A stretch of DNA of 46,363 bases from Lachnospiraceae bacterium (GCA_021203465.1 JAJQBC010000043.1:1-46363), one strand, 5' to 3'; counted from the stretch's first letter, positions 17,450 through 26,506 are shown. Translations and numbers: made by a program. The notes: a model not told the origin generated them from the sequence alone.

Positions 17450-17875
17450 ATGGAATCCCTGCACTATCTTCTGATGAAAACCCATACGAAACTCAATCGA
17501 AAAATCATTTCACGAGTAACGGAACAGGGATTCTCCCCCGGGCAGCCAAAGGTGCTTGAATGTCTGTCAAAGCGCGAGGGCATTGAACAGAAAACAATTG
17601 CCCGGTATTGCGAAATTGAGCCGGTCACAGTCGGAGGGATTTTACTTCGCATGGAGCAGGCGGGATTGATCGAACGGAGGCAGAAGGATGGAAATCGTCG
17701 TTCTCTGTTTGTGTATCTGACAGAAAGCGGAAGGCAGGCCGCTGATAAAATCAACGCGATTTTTGCAGAAGAAGACCATCTTGCGGAGCAGGGGCTGTCA
17801 CCGGAGGAGATAAAACAGCTGAAAATATTGCTTGAAAAACTGAACCGCTCTCTGGAGCTTTCCGCTGAAGAATAA
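17450..17875 (+). CDS. MarR-family transcriptional regulator
   Basis: A 141-residue winged-helix regulator of the MarR family. The helix-turn-helix runs from about residue 28 (SPGQPKVLECLSKREGIEQKTIARYCEIEPVTVGGILLRMEQ, residues 29-70), followed by the wing GLIERRQKDGNRRSLFVYLTESG. Flanking helices should form the dimer interface. AAGGAG lies six bases before the ATG. It probably controls itself and the membrane protein 21 bases downstream by binding the palindrome at 17395-17427. No ligand can be inferred. Confidence 0.92.
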   Translation: MESLHYLLMKTHTKLNRKIISRVTEQGFSPGQPKVLECLSKREGIEQKTIARYCEIEPVTVGGILLRMEQAGLIERRQKDGNRRSLFVYLTESGRQAADKINAIFAEEDHLAEQGLSPEEIKQLKILLEKLNRSLELSAEE

Positions 17876-17896
17876 TGAGTACTGGAGGTTGATAAT

Positions 17897-18550
17897 TTGA
17901 ATAATAAAGAAGAAATCAGGCAGGTGAGACGCTATCTGTTTCTGATTGCCGGACTTTTCATCATGGCGTTTGGAGTCGCATTTTCCATCAAGGCCGGGCT
18001 GGGAACGTCACCGATCTCAAGCGTCCCCTATGTCCTGAGCGAAGCCACGCCACTGACAGTCGGCAATATTACTATCCTGATGCACTGTGTTTTTGTGCTT
18101 TTGCAGATTCTGATTCTCAGGCGCAAATACCAGCCGATACAGCTTCTTCAGCTCGCCGTGGCTGTTATTTTCGGCTATATGACCGATTTTGCCGTATGGG
18201 TTCTGACTCCGCTGCAATGCAGCGGCTACGCGATGCAATGGGTATTCTGCGTGACTGGAATCGCTCTTGTGGCAACAGGCGTCAGCTTTGAGGTGACCGC
18301 CCATGTGGTAACACTGGCCGGCGAAGGGCTTGTGCTCGCCATCTGTCAGGTGGTTCCTGTAAAATTTGGCACAATGAAAGTGGCCTTTGATGTCTCTCTC
18401 GTCGTGATTGCCTGCATCCTGTCCTTTGTATTTCTTCACGGGCTTTACGGAGTGCGGGAAGGAACGATCATGGCTGCAATCTTTGTCGGGACAATCTCCA
18501 GGCAGATCAACAAACTGCTCGGAAAGCTGGGTGAAAAAATTTTCGCCTGA
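17897..18550 (+). CDS. YczE/YitT-like integral membrane protein
   Basis: A 217-residue protein with five to six hydrophobic helices. The first region reads FLIAGLFIMAFGVAFSIKAG and is followed by LGTSPISSVPY, a motif typical of the YczE/YyaS/DUF6198 group of membrane proteins. Translation begins with TTG at 17897, seven bases after GGAGGT. It forms a two-gene operon with marR, which suggests it is the regulated target. The group has no firmly known substrate; export or permeation would be inference. The stop lies seven bases from the convergent pseudouridine synthase gene, and a small hairpin (CTGAC/GTCAG, 18547-18561) spans both stops. Confidence 0.85.
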   Translation: MNNKEEIRQVRRYLFLIAGLFIMAFGVAFSIKAGLGTSPISSVPYVLSEATPLTVGNITILMHCVFVLLQILILRRKYQPIQLLQLAVAVIFGYMTDFAVWVLTPLQCSGYAMQWVFCVTGIALVATGVSFEVTAHVVTLAGEGLVLAICQVVPVKFGTMKVAFDVSLVVIACILSFVFLHGLYGVREGTIMAAIFVGTISRQINKLLGKLGEKIFA

Positions 18551-18557
18551 CAGGGCG

Positions 18558-19535
18558 TCAGATCCGGCAGGTTCCCATCTCTGCCTGCATGGCTTTCAAA
18601 AAATCATGCGGAAGATCCGCTTCAAAGCTTTTCCCGGAAAGCTGGTCAAAGGGCTGCTCCATTGCAGGAAATTCGATGCGCCACGCATGAAGCAGCTGGC
18701 GCTTTATGCCGAGCTCCCTGCGAAAAGAATCGTTTCGCTCCTTGTCCCCATATTTCGCATCCCCGATGACCGGATGGCCGATGGAAGCAAGATGCGCGCG
18801 GATCTGGTGCGGACGGCCTGTAATGAGATGTACCTTCAGGAGCGTTGCTCGCTCCGTCACGTTCAGCGGCTCAAATTCCGTGACGATCGGAAGTGCACCG
18901 TCCTGCTCCTCTGTGAAAATCTCCACGCGGTTGGAAGAGGCGTCCTTTTTCAGCCAGCCTTCCAGGCGCCGCGCCTCCTCCACTCTTCCACTCACAAGAC
19001 AGAGATAATATTTTTTCAGCTCACGGCTGCGCAGCAGCTCCGCCATGCGCTGCAGCGCCGGCAGCGTCTTTCCACAGACCACAAGACCGCTCGTGTTCCG
19101 GTCGAGACGGCTGCAGACGGAAGGACGAAAGGCCTGCTCTCCGGGACTCCACTGCCCGCTGTGGACGAGATAGCCAAGCACATACTCGTTCAGTGAGACA
19201 TCCCGCGGGAAGGACTTCTGGCTCAGCATCCCGGCGGGCTTATTGACGATGAGAATCTGCGCGTCCTCGTATATGATGTCCAGATGCGCTTCCGGAAAGT
19301 GTTCTTCCTCTTCGCGGCTCGCAAATTTCTCATAAGTTTCCTTCGACAGGAAAATACGGATCTCATCCCCCGCCTGAAGCCGCTCGCTGCCGTCGGCCTT
19401 CTTCCCATTCAGTGTGATATTTTTTTTGCGGAGCATTTTATAGAGGAAGCCTGTAGACGCGCCGCCAAGGCGGCTTCCGAGCAGCTTCGTGAGCCGCTGT
19501 CCGGCCTCCTGCTCCTGCACTGTGATCATTCTCAT
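18558..19535 (-). CDS. RluC/RluD-family pseudouridine synthase
   Basis: A 325-residue enzyme that isomerises uridine to pseudouridine in structured RNA, probably 23S rRNA. An S4-like RNA-binding domain spans residues ~12-63 (LLGSRLGGASTGFLYKMLRK). The catalytic domain follows, with IVNKPAGMLSQ and the active-site motif SRLDRNTSGLV (catalytic D145), then HQIRAHLASIGHPVIGDAKYG, typical of RluA/C/D. Which uridine it modifies cannot be told. The ATG at 19535 has no ribosome site. An extended -10 box ends five bases before it, so the mRNA may be nearly leaderless; a second ATG two codons in is an alternative start. Confidence 0.92.
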   Translation of the reverse strand: MRMITVQEQEAGQRLTKLLGSRLGGASTGFLYKMLRKKNITLNGKKADGSERLQAGDEIRIFLSKETYEKFASREEEEHFPEAHLDIIYEDAQILIVNKPAGMLSQKSFPRDVSLNEYVLGYLVHSGQWSPGEQAFRPSVCSRLDRNTSGLVVCGKTLPALQRMAELLRSRELKKYYLCLVSGRVEEARRLEGWLKKDASSNRVEIFTEEQDGALPIVTEFEPLNVTERATLLKVHLITGRPHQIRAHLASIGHPVIGDAKYGDKERNDSFRRELGIKRQLLHAWRIEFPAMEQPFDQLSGKSFEADLPHDFLKAMQAEMGTCRI

Positions 19536-19540
19536 ATTTT

Positions 19541-19560
19541 ATTATACCAGTCAATTGACT
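19541..19560 (-). promoter_or_regulatory. Extended -10 promoter with 12-bp palindrome before the rlu gene
   Basis: On the minus strand TGGTATAAT (extended -10; TATAAT at 19546-19541) lies five bases before the ATG. Immediately upstream is the perfect palindrome AGTCAATTGACT (19549-19560), which overlaps the spacer and could bind a dimeric regulator. No good -35 box is seen. Confidence 0.5.
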
Positions 19561-19643
19561 TTTCCAAACTGCAGATTCACACTCTCTAAATACTCCCAAA
19601 ACAGTTGCCATAAAAAGAGTCGACATACGGCGAAATTCACCAT

Positions 19644-20243
19644 CTACAGAGAAATGGAGTTCAGTACCTCGCGAATGACCTCCTCCCTGCCAAACCCCGG
19701 ATAACGGTCGTCGCCCTTGAAGGGCACCTCCTCCGGTGTGCGCTGCGCGAGATCCCGCGCCCGCGACAGGAAGGCTTTCCGGTCGGTGACGATCTTCACG
19801 TTCTGCTTGTAGGAATTCTGCCGCAGTATCCTCGTCAGATGCTCCGCGGCTGCAGCCGTGTCCAGCTTTGCGTCGCTGCTGTATCCGGCCAACTCCCACC
19901 CGGAAATAATGATGCTGTCTATATAGTAATTTTTCTCATAGGTTGTGAACACATATTCATAAACGGCGAGCCGCTCACCTTTCGCCTCCTCCACTTCCTC
20001 GTAAAGCGAACGATCAATCGAATGGTAGCGCGTCGCGAGAATTGCGTGCACGACCTGATTGCAACCCGGGATGCAGCCCACGATGACCATCACCGTGATG
20101 ATCGTGATCTGCTCGCCGTTCAGCAACAGCACCGCAATATAGACCGCGATCGGAATCGACAAAAAGAGCAGCGCCTTAAGCCACTCGTGCACCTTCAGTT
20201 TATTAAGATAGCCGAAACTCCCTTTTTGCAACGTATTTTTCAT
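19644..20243 (-). CDS. Two-helix membrane protein, function unknown
   Basis: A 199-residue protein. After a short charged N-terminus come two transmembrane helices (ALLFLSIPIAVYIAVLLLNG and ITIITVMVIVGCIPGCNQVV, about residues 24-67). A soluble C-terminal domain of ~130 residues is rich in charged residues, with a KNYYIDSIIISGWE segment and a YKQNVKIVTDRKAFLSRARD stretch. The ATG lies three bases after the YgiQ stop, so it is in the same operon and probably translated by re-initiation. I do not recognise a family. Confidence 0.75.
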   Translation of the reverse strand: MKNTLQKGSFGYLNKLKVHEWLKALLFLSIPIAVYIAVLLLNGEQITIITVMVIVGCIPGCNQVVHAILATRYHSIDRSLYEEVEEAKGERLAVYEYVFTTYEKNYYIDSIIISGWELAGYSSDAKLDTAAAAEHLTRILRQNSYKQNVKIVTDRKAFLSRARDLAQRTPEEVPFKGDDRYPGFGREEVIREVLNSISL

Positions 20244-20246
20244 TGA

Positions 20247-22133
20247 TTATTTTCGCTTCCTTCCCTGTGTAGCAGTCTTTTTCTTCCTGTCTGTGCCTGT
20301 CTGTTTCTTCGTATGTGTCCTTCCTGCCTCCGGACAGATCAGGCATTTCGTGCCGTAACCGATCAGCTCTTCGCGTCCGGCTTTTTTCAGCGCTTCCAAT
20401 ACGAGCGCGCGGTTCTTCGGATTCCGGTACTGGATCAGCGCACGCTGCATCTCTTTCTCATGAGGATCCTTCGGCACGTAGACCGGCTTCATGCTGCGCG
20501 GGTCAAGCCCAGTATAATACATGCAGGTCGAGATCGTCGAGGGCGTCGGATAAAAATCCTGCACCTGCTCGGGCATATACCCTAAGTCACGGCAATACTC
20601 GGCGAGTTCGACGGCCTCCCGCAGCGTACTGCCCGGATGCGAGGACATCAGATAGGGCACAAGATACTGTTTCAGGCCCAGGCGCTCGTTCATCTTCCTG
20701 TAACGATCACAGAACTCGCGGTAGACCGACGCGGACGGCTTGCCGAGGCAGCGCAGAACATTGTCCGACACATGCTCCGGCGCGACCTTCAGCTGCCCGC
20801 TCACATGATAACGGCACAGCTCTTCCAGAAAATTGCTCTTCGTATCCGCCAGCACATAGTCGAAGCGCACGCCCGAGCGGATAAAGACCTTTTTCACGTG
20901 CGGCAGGGCGCGCAGCTTTCTGAGCAGCGCGATGTAATCGCTGTGGTCGGCGATCAGATTTTTACAGGGCTTCGGGAACAGGCACTGCCTGTCCGGGCAT
21001 ACGCCTTTTGTCGTCTGCTTTTCACAGGCCGGCGCGCGGAAATCCGCGGTCGGTCCGCCGACGTCATGAATATAGCCCTTGAAATCCCTTTCCCGCGTCA
21101 TCCGCTCCGCCTCGCGGAGGATCGACTCATGGCTTCGCGTCTGGACGATGCGTCCCTGGTGAAAGGTCAGCGCGCAGAAGGAGCAGCCGCCGAAACAGCC
21201 GCGGCAACTCACGAGGCTGAACTTTACCTCGGAAAGCGCCGGTATCCCGCCCGCCGCGTCGTACATCGGATGCCACCGGCGCGTGTAGGGGAGATCGTAA
21301 ACTTCGTCCATTTCTTCCTGTGACAGTGGCTCCGAAGCCGGATTCTGCACAACAAAGCAGCTCTTCGAGTAGGGTTCAACGAGCCGCCTGCCGCTAAAGG
21401 GATCCGTATTGCGGTACTGCTCGGCAAAACTTTCCGCGTATTTTCGCTTATCCGTGTGTATTGTATCATAATCCGGGAGCAGTGAAAAGTCACTGATTTC
21501 CTCGAGTGAGCGCACCTTGCAGACCGTCCCCGGTATCCATGTAATATCCCGCACAGACATTCCCGCGTCGAGAGCCTCCGCGATCGCCGCGATCGAACGC
21601 TCCCCCATCCCGTAGGAAATAAGATCCGCGCCGCTTTCGAGCAGAATCGAACGCCGCACGCTGTCCGACCAGTAGTCGTAATGGGCGAGCCGCCGAAGTG
21701 AGGCCTCAACACCGCCGATAATGATCGGCGTATGCTTGTACTTCTGCCGTATCAGATTGCAGTAGACGATGACCGCGCGATCCGGCCGTTTTCCCATCTC
21801 TCCGCCCGGCGAGTAGGCGTCCGTCTTCCGATGACGCTTCGCGACTGTGTAGTGATTGACCATGGAATCCATATTTCCGGAACTGACCAGAAAGGCCAGA
21901 CGCGGTTCTCCAAGTTCGGTGATACTCTCCGCACTGTGGAAATCCGGCTGTGCGAGGATACCGACCGTGTAGCCGCGCGATTCCAGCAGGCGGCTGATGA
22001 TCGCCGTGCCGAAAGAGGGATGATCCACATAGGCGTCGCCGCTGATATAGACAAAATCCAGCTGCGAAATGCCTCTCTCTTCCATATCCGCCCGATTCAC
22101 CGGCAGAAATTCAGTTCGTATCGCCTGATTCAT
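20247..22133 (-). CDS. YgiQ-family radical SAM protein
   Basis: A 628-residue member of the YgiQ (UPF0313) group. An N-terminal B12-binding-like region (LDFVYISGDAYVDHPSFGTA, IIIGGVEASLRRLAHYDYW) is followed by a radical-SAM core with C313-x3-C317-x2-C320 (CFGGCSFC). A family-typical FQYRNP-like end is seen here as ALIQYRNPKNRALVLEALKK, with LICPEAG close to the C-terminus. The very basic tail (about RKKKTATQGRKRK) could bind RNA or DNA. The reaction is unknown. The start at 22133 lies inside the 3' end of the RsuA-like gene (23-base overlap). Confidence 0.92.
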   Translation of the reverse strand: MNQAIRTEFLPVNRADMEERGISQLDFVYISGDAYVDHPSFGTAIISRLLESRGYTVGILAQPDFHSAESITELGEPRLAFLVSSGNMDSMVNHYTVAKRHRKTDAYSPGGEMGKRPDRAVIVYCNLIRQKYKHTPIIIGGVEASLRRLAHYDYWSDSVRRSILLESGADLISYGMGERSIAAIAEALDAGMSVRDITWIPGTVCKVRSLEEISDFSLLPDYDTIHTDKRKYAESFAEQYRNTDPFSGRRLVEPYSKSCFVVQNPASEPLSQEEMDEVYDLPYTRRWHPMYDAAGGIPALSEVKFSLVSCRGCFGGCSFCALTFHQGRIVQTRSHESILREAERMTRERDFKGYIHDVGGPTADFRAPACEKQTTKGVCPDRQCLFPKPCKNLIADHSDYIALLRKLRALPHVKKVFIRSGVRFDYVLADTKSNFLEELCRYHVSGQLKVAPEHVSDNVLRCLGKPSASVYREFCDRYRKMNERLGLKQYLVPYLMSSHPGSTLREAVELAEYCRDLGYMPEQVQDFYPTPSTISTCMYYTGLDPRSMKPVYVPKDPHEKEMQRALIQYRNPKNRALVLEALKKAGREELIGYGTKCLICPEAGRTHTKKQTGTDRKKKTATQGRKRK

Positions 22134-22851
22134 CCCGCGATCCTTCTTCCTTCTTTAATAGCGCAATTTCTTCTTCACGCAGCCTGCGCCACTCTCCGGG
22201 CGCAAGGCTCTCGTCCAGCGCAAGACTCCCCATCGAGAGCCGCTTAAGGTAAAGCACCTCGCAGCCGACTGCCTGAAACATCCGTTTCACCTGATGGTAG
22301 CGGCCTTCGTGCAGCGTGACGAGCGCCTCACTCTCTGCCCCGCTTTTCTGTATCTCAAGCTTTGCCGGAAGTGTCTTCCGCTCATCGCCGATGTCCAGAC
22401 CTTCCTGAAAACTTAGAATATCCGCTTCCCGCAATTCTCCACGCACCTGCGCGAAATATACTTTTTCCACATGATGCCGCGGAGATAAAAGGTGATGCGC
22501 GAGTGGCCCGTCGTCGGTCAGCAGAAGCAGGCCCTCCGTGTCCTTATCCAGCCTGCCGACCGGGGAGAGATCCCGCCGAAGCTCCGCCAGGATGAGATCG
22601 AACACCGTCCATTCCCGCCGATCCGATCTGGCCGTCAGAACACCCGCGGGTTTATATAACATAAGATAAATAAACTCACTGTAAACTGCCGCTTTTCCGC
22701 CGCAGGAAATGATATCGGAGTGCTCGTCCACCTTCCGCTCCGGCCGCTTCTCCGGCTCGCCATTCACACTCACCAGACCCTTTTTCAGAAGAGCTTTCAC
22801 CTGACTGCGCGTACCGAAGCCGGTCTCGCACAGATATTTATCTAAGCGCAT
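22111..22851 (-). CDS. RsuA/RluB-family pseudouridine synthase
   Basis: A 246-residue enzyme. The N-terminal S4 domain (MRLDKYLCETGFGTRSQVKA) is followed by the catalytic domain with LMLYKPAGVLTA and GRLDKDTEGLLLL (catalytic D102), then EGRYHQVKRMFQAVGCEVLYLKR. The layout fits 16S rRNA pseudouridine-516 synthase RsuA; RluB/RluE-type targets cannot be excluded. The ATG at 22851 overlaps the stop of the methyltransferase gene (TGATG). A TTG one codon earlier is an alternative. It belongs to one RNA-modification operon: RsmF-like, RsuA-like, YgiQ, membrane protein. Confidence 0.93.
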   Translation of the reverse strand: MRLDKYLCETGFGTRSQVKALLKKGLVSVNGEPEKRPERKVDEHSDIISCGGKAAVYSEFIYLMLYKPAGVLTARSDRREWTVFDLILAELRRDLSPVGRLDKDTEGLLLLTDDGPLAHHLLSPRHHVEKVYFAQVRGELREADILSFQEGLDIGDERKTLPAKLEIQKSGAESEALVTLHEGRYHQVKRMFQAVGCEVLYLKRLSMGSLALDESLAPGEWRRLREEEIALLKKEEGSRDESGDTN

Positions 22852-24227
22852 CAAGAGTTCATCCTCCAGCCCGAGAAATATTTGTTCCTAAGTGTGCCGC
22901 GGATGAGTTTGCCCCAGCCGAGCGGGTAGCCGTCCACGCAGACGAGCTGCCAGCTATCCGACCGCGTACTCTCCTCCTCCGCGATCTCGATCGTCTCCCC
23001 CTTCAGATAGCGAATGACGCGCTCGTCCATCGCGGGAAGATCGATCGTGGAGGCATATTCTTCCTTCTTTAGCACCATCGCGAACGCCTGGCTCGGCTCA
23101 AAGCGCTTCTTTAAGAGCTCTCCCATGTAAAGCCCCGCACGCAGGAAACGCAGACCCGGATAAGCGCCCACGCCCTCCGGCATCAGGAAGACCTTCGTGC
23201 CGCGGATCTGCAGACGCGCGCGGTCGACCGGCATCGACACATCCTGCAGGAAGTCTTCCAGCTCTGCAGGCAGCTTCACCGGGCGCTTCTTTATCTGAAC
23301 AGCTTCCGGGGCGCGCTCTCCATCCTTTCTCAGCAGCGCCAGAAAATGTCCCTCGCCGTCAATCCGATGCGGGAAGAGGCGGACGCATTTCTCCAGCGGA
23401 TAATGGCTGCCCACCAGCGCAGGCTGCCCCGGGCAGAATCCCTCACAGGACAGGATATCCTCCAGATGGAAGTCAGGATGCTGCGTGAGAAAAACGTCGA
23501 CACTGCCCTCGTCCTCAAGCTGTGAGAAGGTACAGGTCGAGTAGAGCATCATCCCACCCGGTCGCAGAAGCTCCGCCGCCTGATCGAGGATCTCTCGCTG
23601 CATTTTTGCAAAGACCTCCGGTCCCTGCTTCTCCCAGGCCGCGATCATATGTGGCTGCCTGCGGAACATGCCCTCGCCGGAGCAGGGCGCGTCGATCAGA
23701 ACCTTGTCAAAATATTCATGAAAATAACGGTCCAGCCTGTCGCCCATCTCGCTCGTCACGAGAATGTTCGGCAGGCCGAAGACCTCCAGGTTCTTGAGCA
23801 GCGCCTTCGTACGGGAGGCGCTCGCATCGTTCGCGACGAGCAACCCTGTATGGTTTAATTTCGCTCCGAGCTCCGTCGCCTTTCCACCCGGAGCCGCACA
23901 GAGATCAAGCACGCGCTCTCCCTCCTCTACCGGCAGCACGCTGGCCGGCGTCATCGCGCTCGGCTCCTGAATGTAGTAGAGCCCGGCGTAATAGTAAGGA
24001 TGCCGGGTCGGCTCGTCCTCCTCCGTGTAGAAGAAACCGTTCGGCGTCCAGGGCACCCTTTTTAAGCTGCGGAAGGGACTGATCCGCAGAAATTCCTCCA
24101 TGGAAATCTTCGAGGTGTTGACACGCAGGCCGCGAAAACCCGGCTTGTCGAAGCTCGCGAGGTAGTCGTCAAGCTCCGGGCCAAGGATCGTTTTCATATT
24201 TTCGATAAAACGCTGTGGCAGTTTCAT
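22851..24227 (-). CDS. RsmF/RsmB-like (NOL1/NOP2/Sun) RNA m5C methyltransferase
   Basis: A 458-residue S-adenosylmethionine-dependent cytosine-5 methyltransferase acting on rRNA or tRNA. An N-terminal RNA-binding region (FRGLRVNTSKIS) precedes the Rossmann core with VLDLCAAPGGKATELG, the DAPCSGEGMFRR motif and the catalytic cysteine in YSTCTFSQLEDEG. A C-terminal RsmF-type extension contains an FSGW-type end (YFSGWRMNS). I chose the ATG at 24227, ten bases after AAGGA. A TTG at 24275 would add 16 unusual residues. It is the first gene of the operon and the last core gene before the AT-rich island. Confidence 0.92.
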   Translation of the reverse strand: MKLPQRFIENMKTILGPELDDYLASFDKPGFRGLRVNTSKISMEEFLRISPFRSLKRVPWTPNGFFYTEEDEPTRHPYYYAGLYYIQEPSAMTPASVLPVEEGERVLDLCAAPGGKATELGAKLNHTGLLVANDASASRTKALLKNLEVFGLPNILVTSEMGDRLDRYFHEYFDKVLIDAPCSGEGMFRRQPHMIAAWEKQGPEVFAKMQREILDQAAELLRPGGMMLYSTCTFSQLEDEGSVDVFLTQHPDFHLEDILSCEGFCPGQPALVGSHYPLEKCVRLFPHRIDGEGHFLALLRKDGERAPEAVQIKKRPVKLPAELEDFLQDVSMPVDRARLQIRGTKVFLMPEGVGAYPGLRFLRAGLYMGELLKKRFEPSQAFAMVLKKEEYASTIDLPAMDERVIRYLKGETIEIAEEESTRSDSWQLVCVDGYPLGWGKLIRGTLRNKYFSGWRMNS

Positions 24228-24320
24228 TTGATTTTGTCCTTCATAATTATTTTTATAAAACTCTCTGCTTGACAAACACAGATAAAACTCATAAAATAAA
24301 CTAAAAGGAAGCGGGTTCTC

Positions 24321-24860
24321 TTACTGAGTAAAGTCTTTGGACTGGAAAAGGTTTCTCGTTTCTTTTTTTATTTCCATGATATCATACAAATAGAGTTTTC
24401 CATCCTTAGCATGGCGCATCAACATTAATGCATGGAACACGTTATATCGCTCTACTTCCCCAGATTCATCATAAACCGGAAGCGCAAAACGTGAATCGTA
24501 ACGGTACCATCCCAATTTTGCATCCTTATTATGCTTATCTTTTTGATTTTCCTCGAATCGTTTCCCAGTAGCGATTTCAATCATTTCGGGAAGTCCCTGC
24601 GATGCGTTAGCCTTTGCTTTTGCACTTCCACCTTTTAGTCTGGCTGTATAATTCGATCGGGTATATTCATCAGGCAGATCAGATCCTATGTATACAATTT
24701 CTTCTGTTTCCGCAATAGAATAAAAATCGCCAACATACTTTTTCAGATAATTTTCTACATCTTCCCAGTTTACTTTTCTTTTTCCTTTAAATAGTATATC
24801 ATTTATCAGTACAATTTGATTACCGCTTAAATCCTTGATAATGCTCACATTTCTATCCAT
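24321..24860 (-). CDS. Putative standalone BECR-fold (barnase/EndoU/ColicinE5/RelE-like) nuclease-domain protein
   Basis: A 179-residue protein; the ATG at 24860 follows AAGGAAG by five bases. The C-terminal part, with GWYRYDSRFALPVY, ERYNVFHALMLMRHA and KLYLYDIMEIKKET, looks like the terminal nuclease-like domain of phage MuF-type head proteins and related mobile-element proteins. The middle (LPDEYTRSNYTARLKGGSAKAKA, residues ~67-90, then EIATGKRF) is also seen in such proteins. Here it is a free protein. Family placement is from memory of similar sequences, not a search. If correct it may be a toxin-type RNase. No obvious antitoxin is adjacent, but the next gene upstream encodes a membrane protein. 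Confidence 0.5.
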   Translation of the reverse strand: MDRNVSIIKDLSGNQIVLINDILFKGKRKVNWEDVENYLKKYVGDFYSIAETEEIVYIGSDLPDEYTRSNYTARLKGGSAKAKANASQGLPEMIEIATGKRFEENQKDKHNKDAKLGWYRYDSRFALPVYDESGEVERYNVFHALMLMRHAKDGKLYLYDIMEIKKETRNLFQSKDFTQ

Positions 24861-24920
24861 GGGTTCTTCCTTTATAAACAGAAATATCCGCCATACAGAT
24901 GTCACATAGGAGAACGTTGG

Positions 24921-25397
24921 CTATCGATCTTCTCCGTTTTTTCTTTTCTGGTAGCGCACAATGACAAGCGAGATGCCAAAAATCAAGGCCAGCACGAATA
25001 TAACCGCAAACAGGGAGACGCGCCACCCGCCGCCGGTAAGCCCTGCCGCCACGGGCATTGACAGGCAGGTGAGCACAATGTCTCCGATCAGGAAACCCAC
25101 GATAAGATTACTGTCCTTCGCTCTTCCGATCAAGTTCAGAAAGACACCGATCAGTACCACGGAAAGGATGATCCATATGTACAAGGGCGCGGCTATTTTT
25201 CCCGTGAACGATACGCCATATACTTCCTCATAATCCCCGGTCATGCAGTAGATGCACAGATAGAGGTAGAGGAAGATATAAAGAAGGACGCAGAGCGCGG
25301 CCAGAATTTTATTCCAGCGTTTGATACCTGCTGCCGCGTTTTCCTTTGAAGGGTGACTGGATTTTTCTATAGTCGGCTGTTTGTTGTCTTCATTCAT
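24921..25397 (-). CDS. Four-helix membrane protein, function unknown
   Basis: A 158-residue protein. A polar N-terminus of ~25 residues is followed by four hydrophobic helices: around ILAALCVLLYIFLYLYLCIY, APLYIWIILSVVLIGVFLNL, LIVGFLIGDIVLTCLSMPVA and VSLFAVIFVLALIFGISLVI. The tail is basic. The ATG at 25397 lacks a clear ribosome site. It lies between mcrC and the nuclease-like gene on the same strand. It could be a membrane effector or immunity protein of the island, but that is only inference from context. It ends with TAG, an ordinary stop in this genome. Confidence 0.7.
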   Translation of the reverse strand: MNEDNKQPTIEKSSHPSKENAAAGIKRWNKILAALCVLLYIFLYLYLCIYCMTGDYEEVYGVSFTGKIAAPLYIWIILSVVLIGVFLNLIGRAKDSNLIVGFLIGDIVLTCLSMPVAAGLTGGGWRVSLFAVIFVLALIFGISLVIVRYQKRKNGEDR

Positions 25398-25450
25398 AAA
25401 CTTGTTTATTCTGCTTTCCCTCGTTATATAGTATAAGAGATTTTAAAAAC

Positions 25451-26506
25451 TTAAATTCCAAAAAAGTCGATAACAATCTGATTTAACCGTTTAGCAATAA
25501 CCGGGAACTCCTGATTTAAATCCAGCGTTTTTACATCGATCCGGTTCCCACTCATCTGATACGACTGATCCGGCTGAATACTTTCGTCCGTGCGGGCGTA
25601 CAGCAACATTCCCGAAACGGTATGCGGCCTGTCCACAAACTCCGCATCCTTGTTTTTCACATAAGTGAAAATCTGATACAGATTGTTCGAGTGCAGGGTG
25701 TGAACCCCATACTGCTCCTGCGTAGTGCGGGAATAATACTTGGCGTCTATAATCAACACCGTATCCTGACATGAAAGCATGATATCGCTCTGCATAACAG
25801 GCAGCATCGTTCCGATCCCGTCATCCAGCGCCCAGCTAATCCGGGATGCGGAAACGTGTAATCGCGGAAACTCCCTGATGTAATATTCAAGGATAAACTT
25901 CTCGTACAGTCGGCACATCCGCTGCTCATCCACGAAGGACGCAAGTCTGTGTTCCCCATGTTCCGTCGTCAGCAGCATCCCCTGCAGAATAAGCTGGCAC
26001 AGGCTGATGAGCATCTGATAAGCCTGATTGTTCCGATGAAACCGAAGCCGATCCCATTGGACGACGGATGGCTCAATCAAATTAATGTCCGAGAAATACA
26101 GCATTTCCTTTTTCAGAATATCTTTATATTCCGTATCGACATCACGACTCCTGAGCAAAAGCATGACCGTCGTTTTCAGGATCTGATTCAGAAGATTGTT
26201 CTCTGACAGCTCATCATATTCACAGGTCAGCATCTGCTCGCGGGCAATCTTATGCTTTATGGTTCCAGGCATATCAATCCTGCCTCGCATGGTTGGAATG
26301 TCCTCGGTTTTATCCTGATATTCCCGATATAGGCCTTGCTTTAACTGCTGCCCGATGCCCTTGCTCAAAATGGCAGCAAACAGATTCTGCACATTATCAA
26401 ATTCCTCGGTAGCCACATCGTCGAAGTTTGACTGCCGCAAAATCTGAAAAGCATAGGACAGCATATAATATATATTTTTTATCAGAATGTTCTGATTCTG
26501 CTTCAT
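25451..26506 (-). CDS. mcrC: McrC-family restriction component
   Basis: A 351-residue protein of the McrC type, the nuclease partner of the McrB motor in modification-dependent restriction. The N-terminal half has YMLSYAFQILRQ and a long helical region. The C-terminal PD-(D/E)xK nuclease core is visible as MQSDIMLSC followed by VLIIDAKYYSR (D and DAK residues around positions 241-255), then YQIFTYVKNKD. The start overlaps the mcrB stop (ATGA), the usual coupling in this system. The gene itself looks intact, but its partner is broken. Confidence 0.9.
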   Translation of the reverse strand: MKQNQNILIKNIYYMLSYAFQILRQSNFDDVATEEFDNVQNLFAAILSKGIGQQLKQGLYREYQDKTEDIPTMRGRIDMPGTIKHKIAREQMLTCEYDELSENNLLNQILKTTVMLLLRSRDVDTEYKDILKKEMLYFSDINLIEPSVVQWDRLRFHRNNQAYQMLISLCQLILQGMLLTTEHGEHRLASFVDEQRMCRLYEKFILEYYIREFPRLHVSASRISWALDDGIGTMLPVMQSDIMLSCQDTVLIIDAKYYSRTTQEQYGVHTLHSNNLYQIFTYVKNKDAEFVDRPHTVSGMLLYARTDESIQPDQSYQMSGNRIDVKTLDLNQEFPVIAKRLNQIVIDFFGI

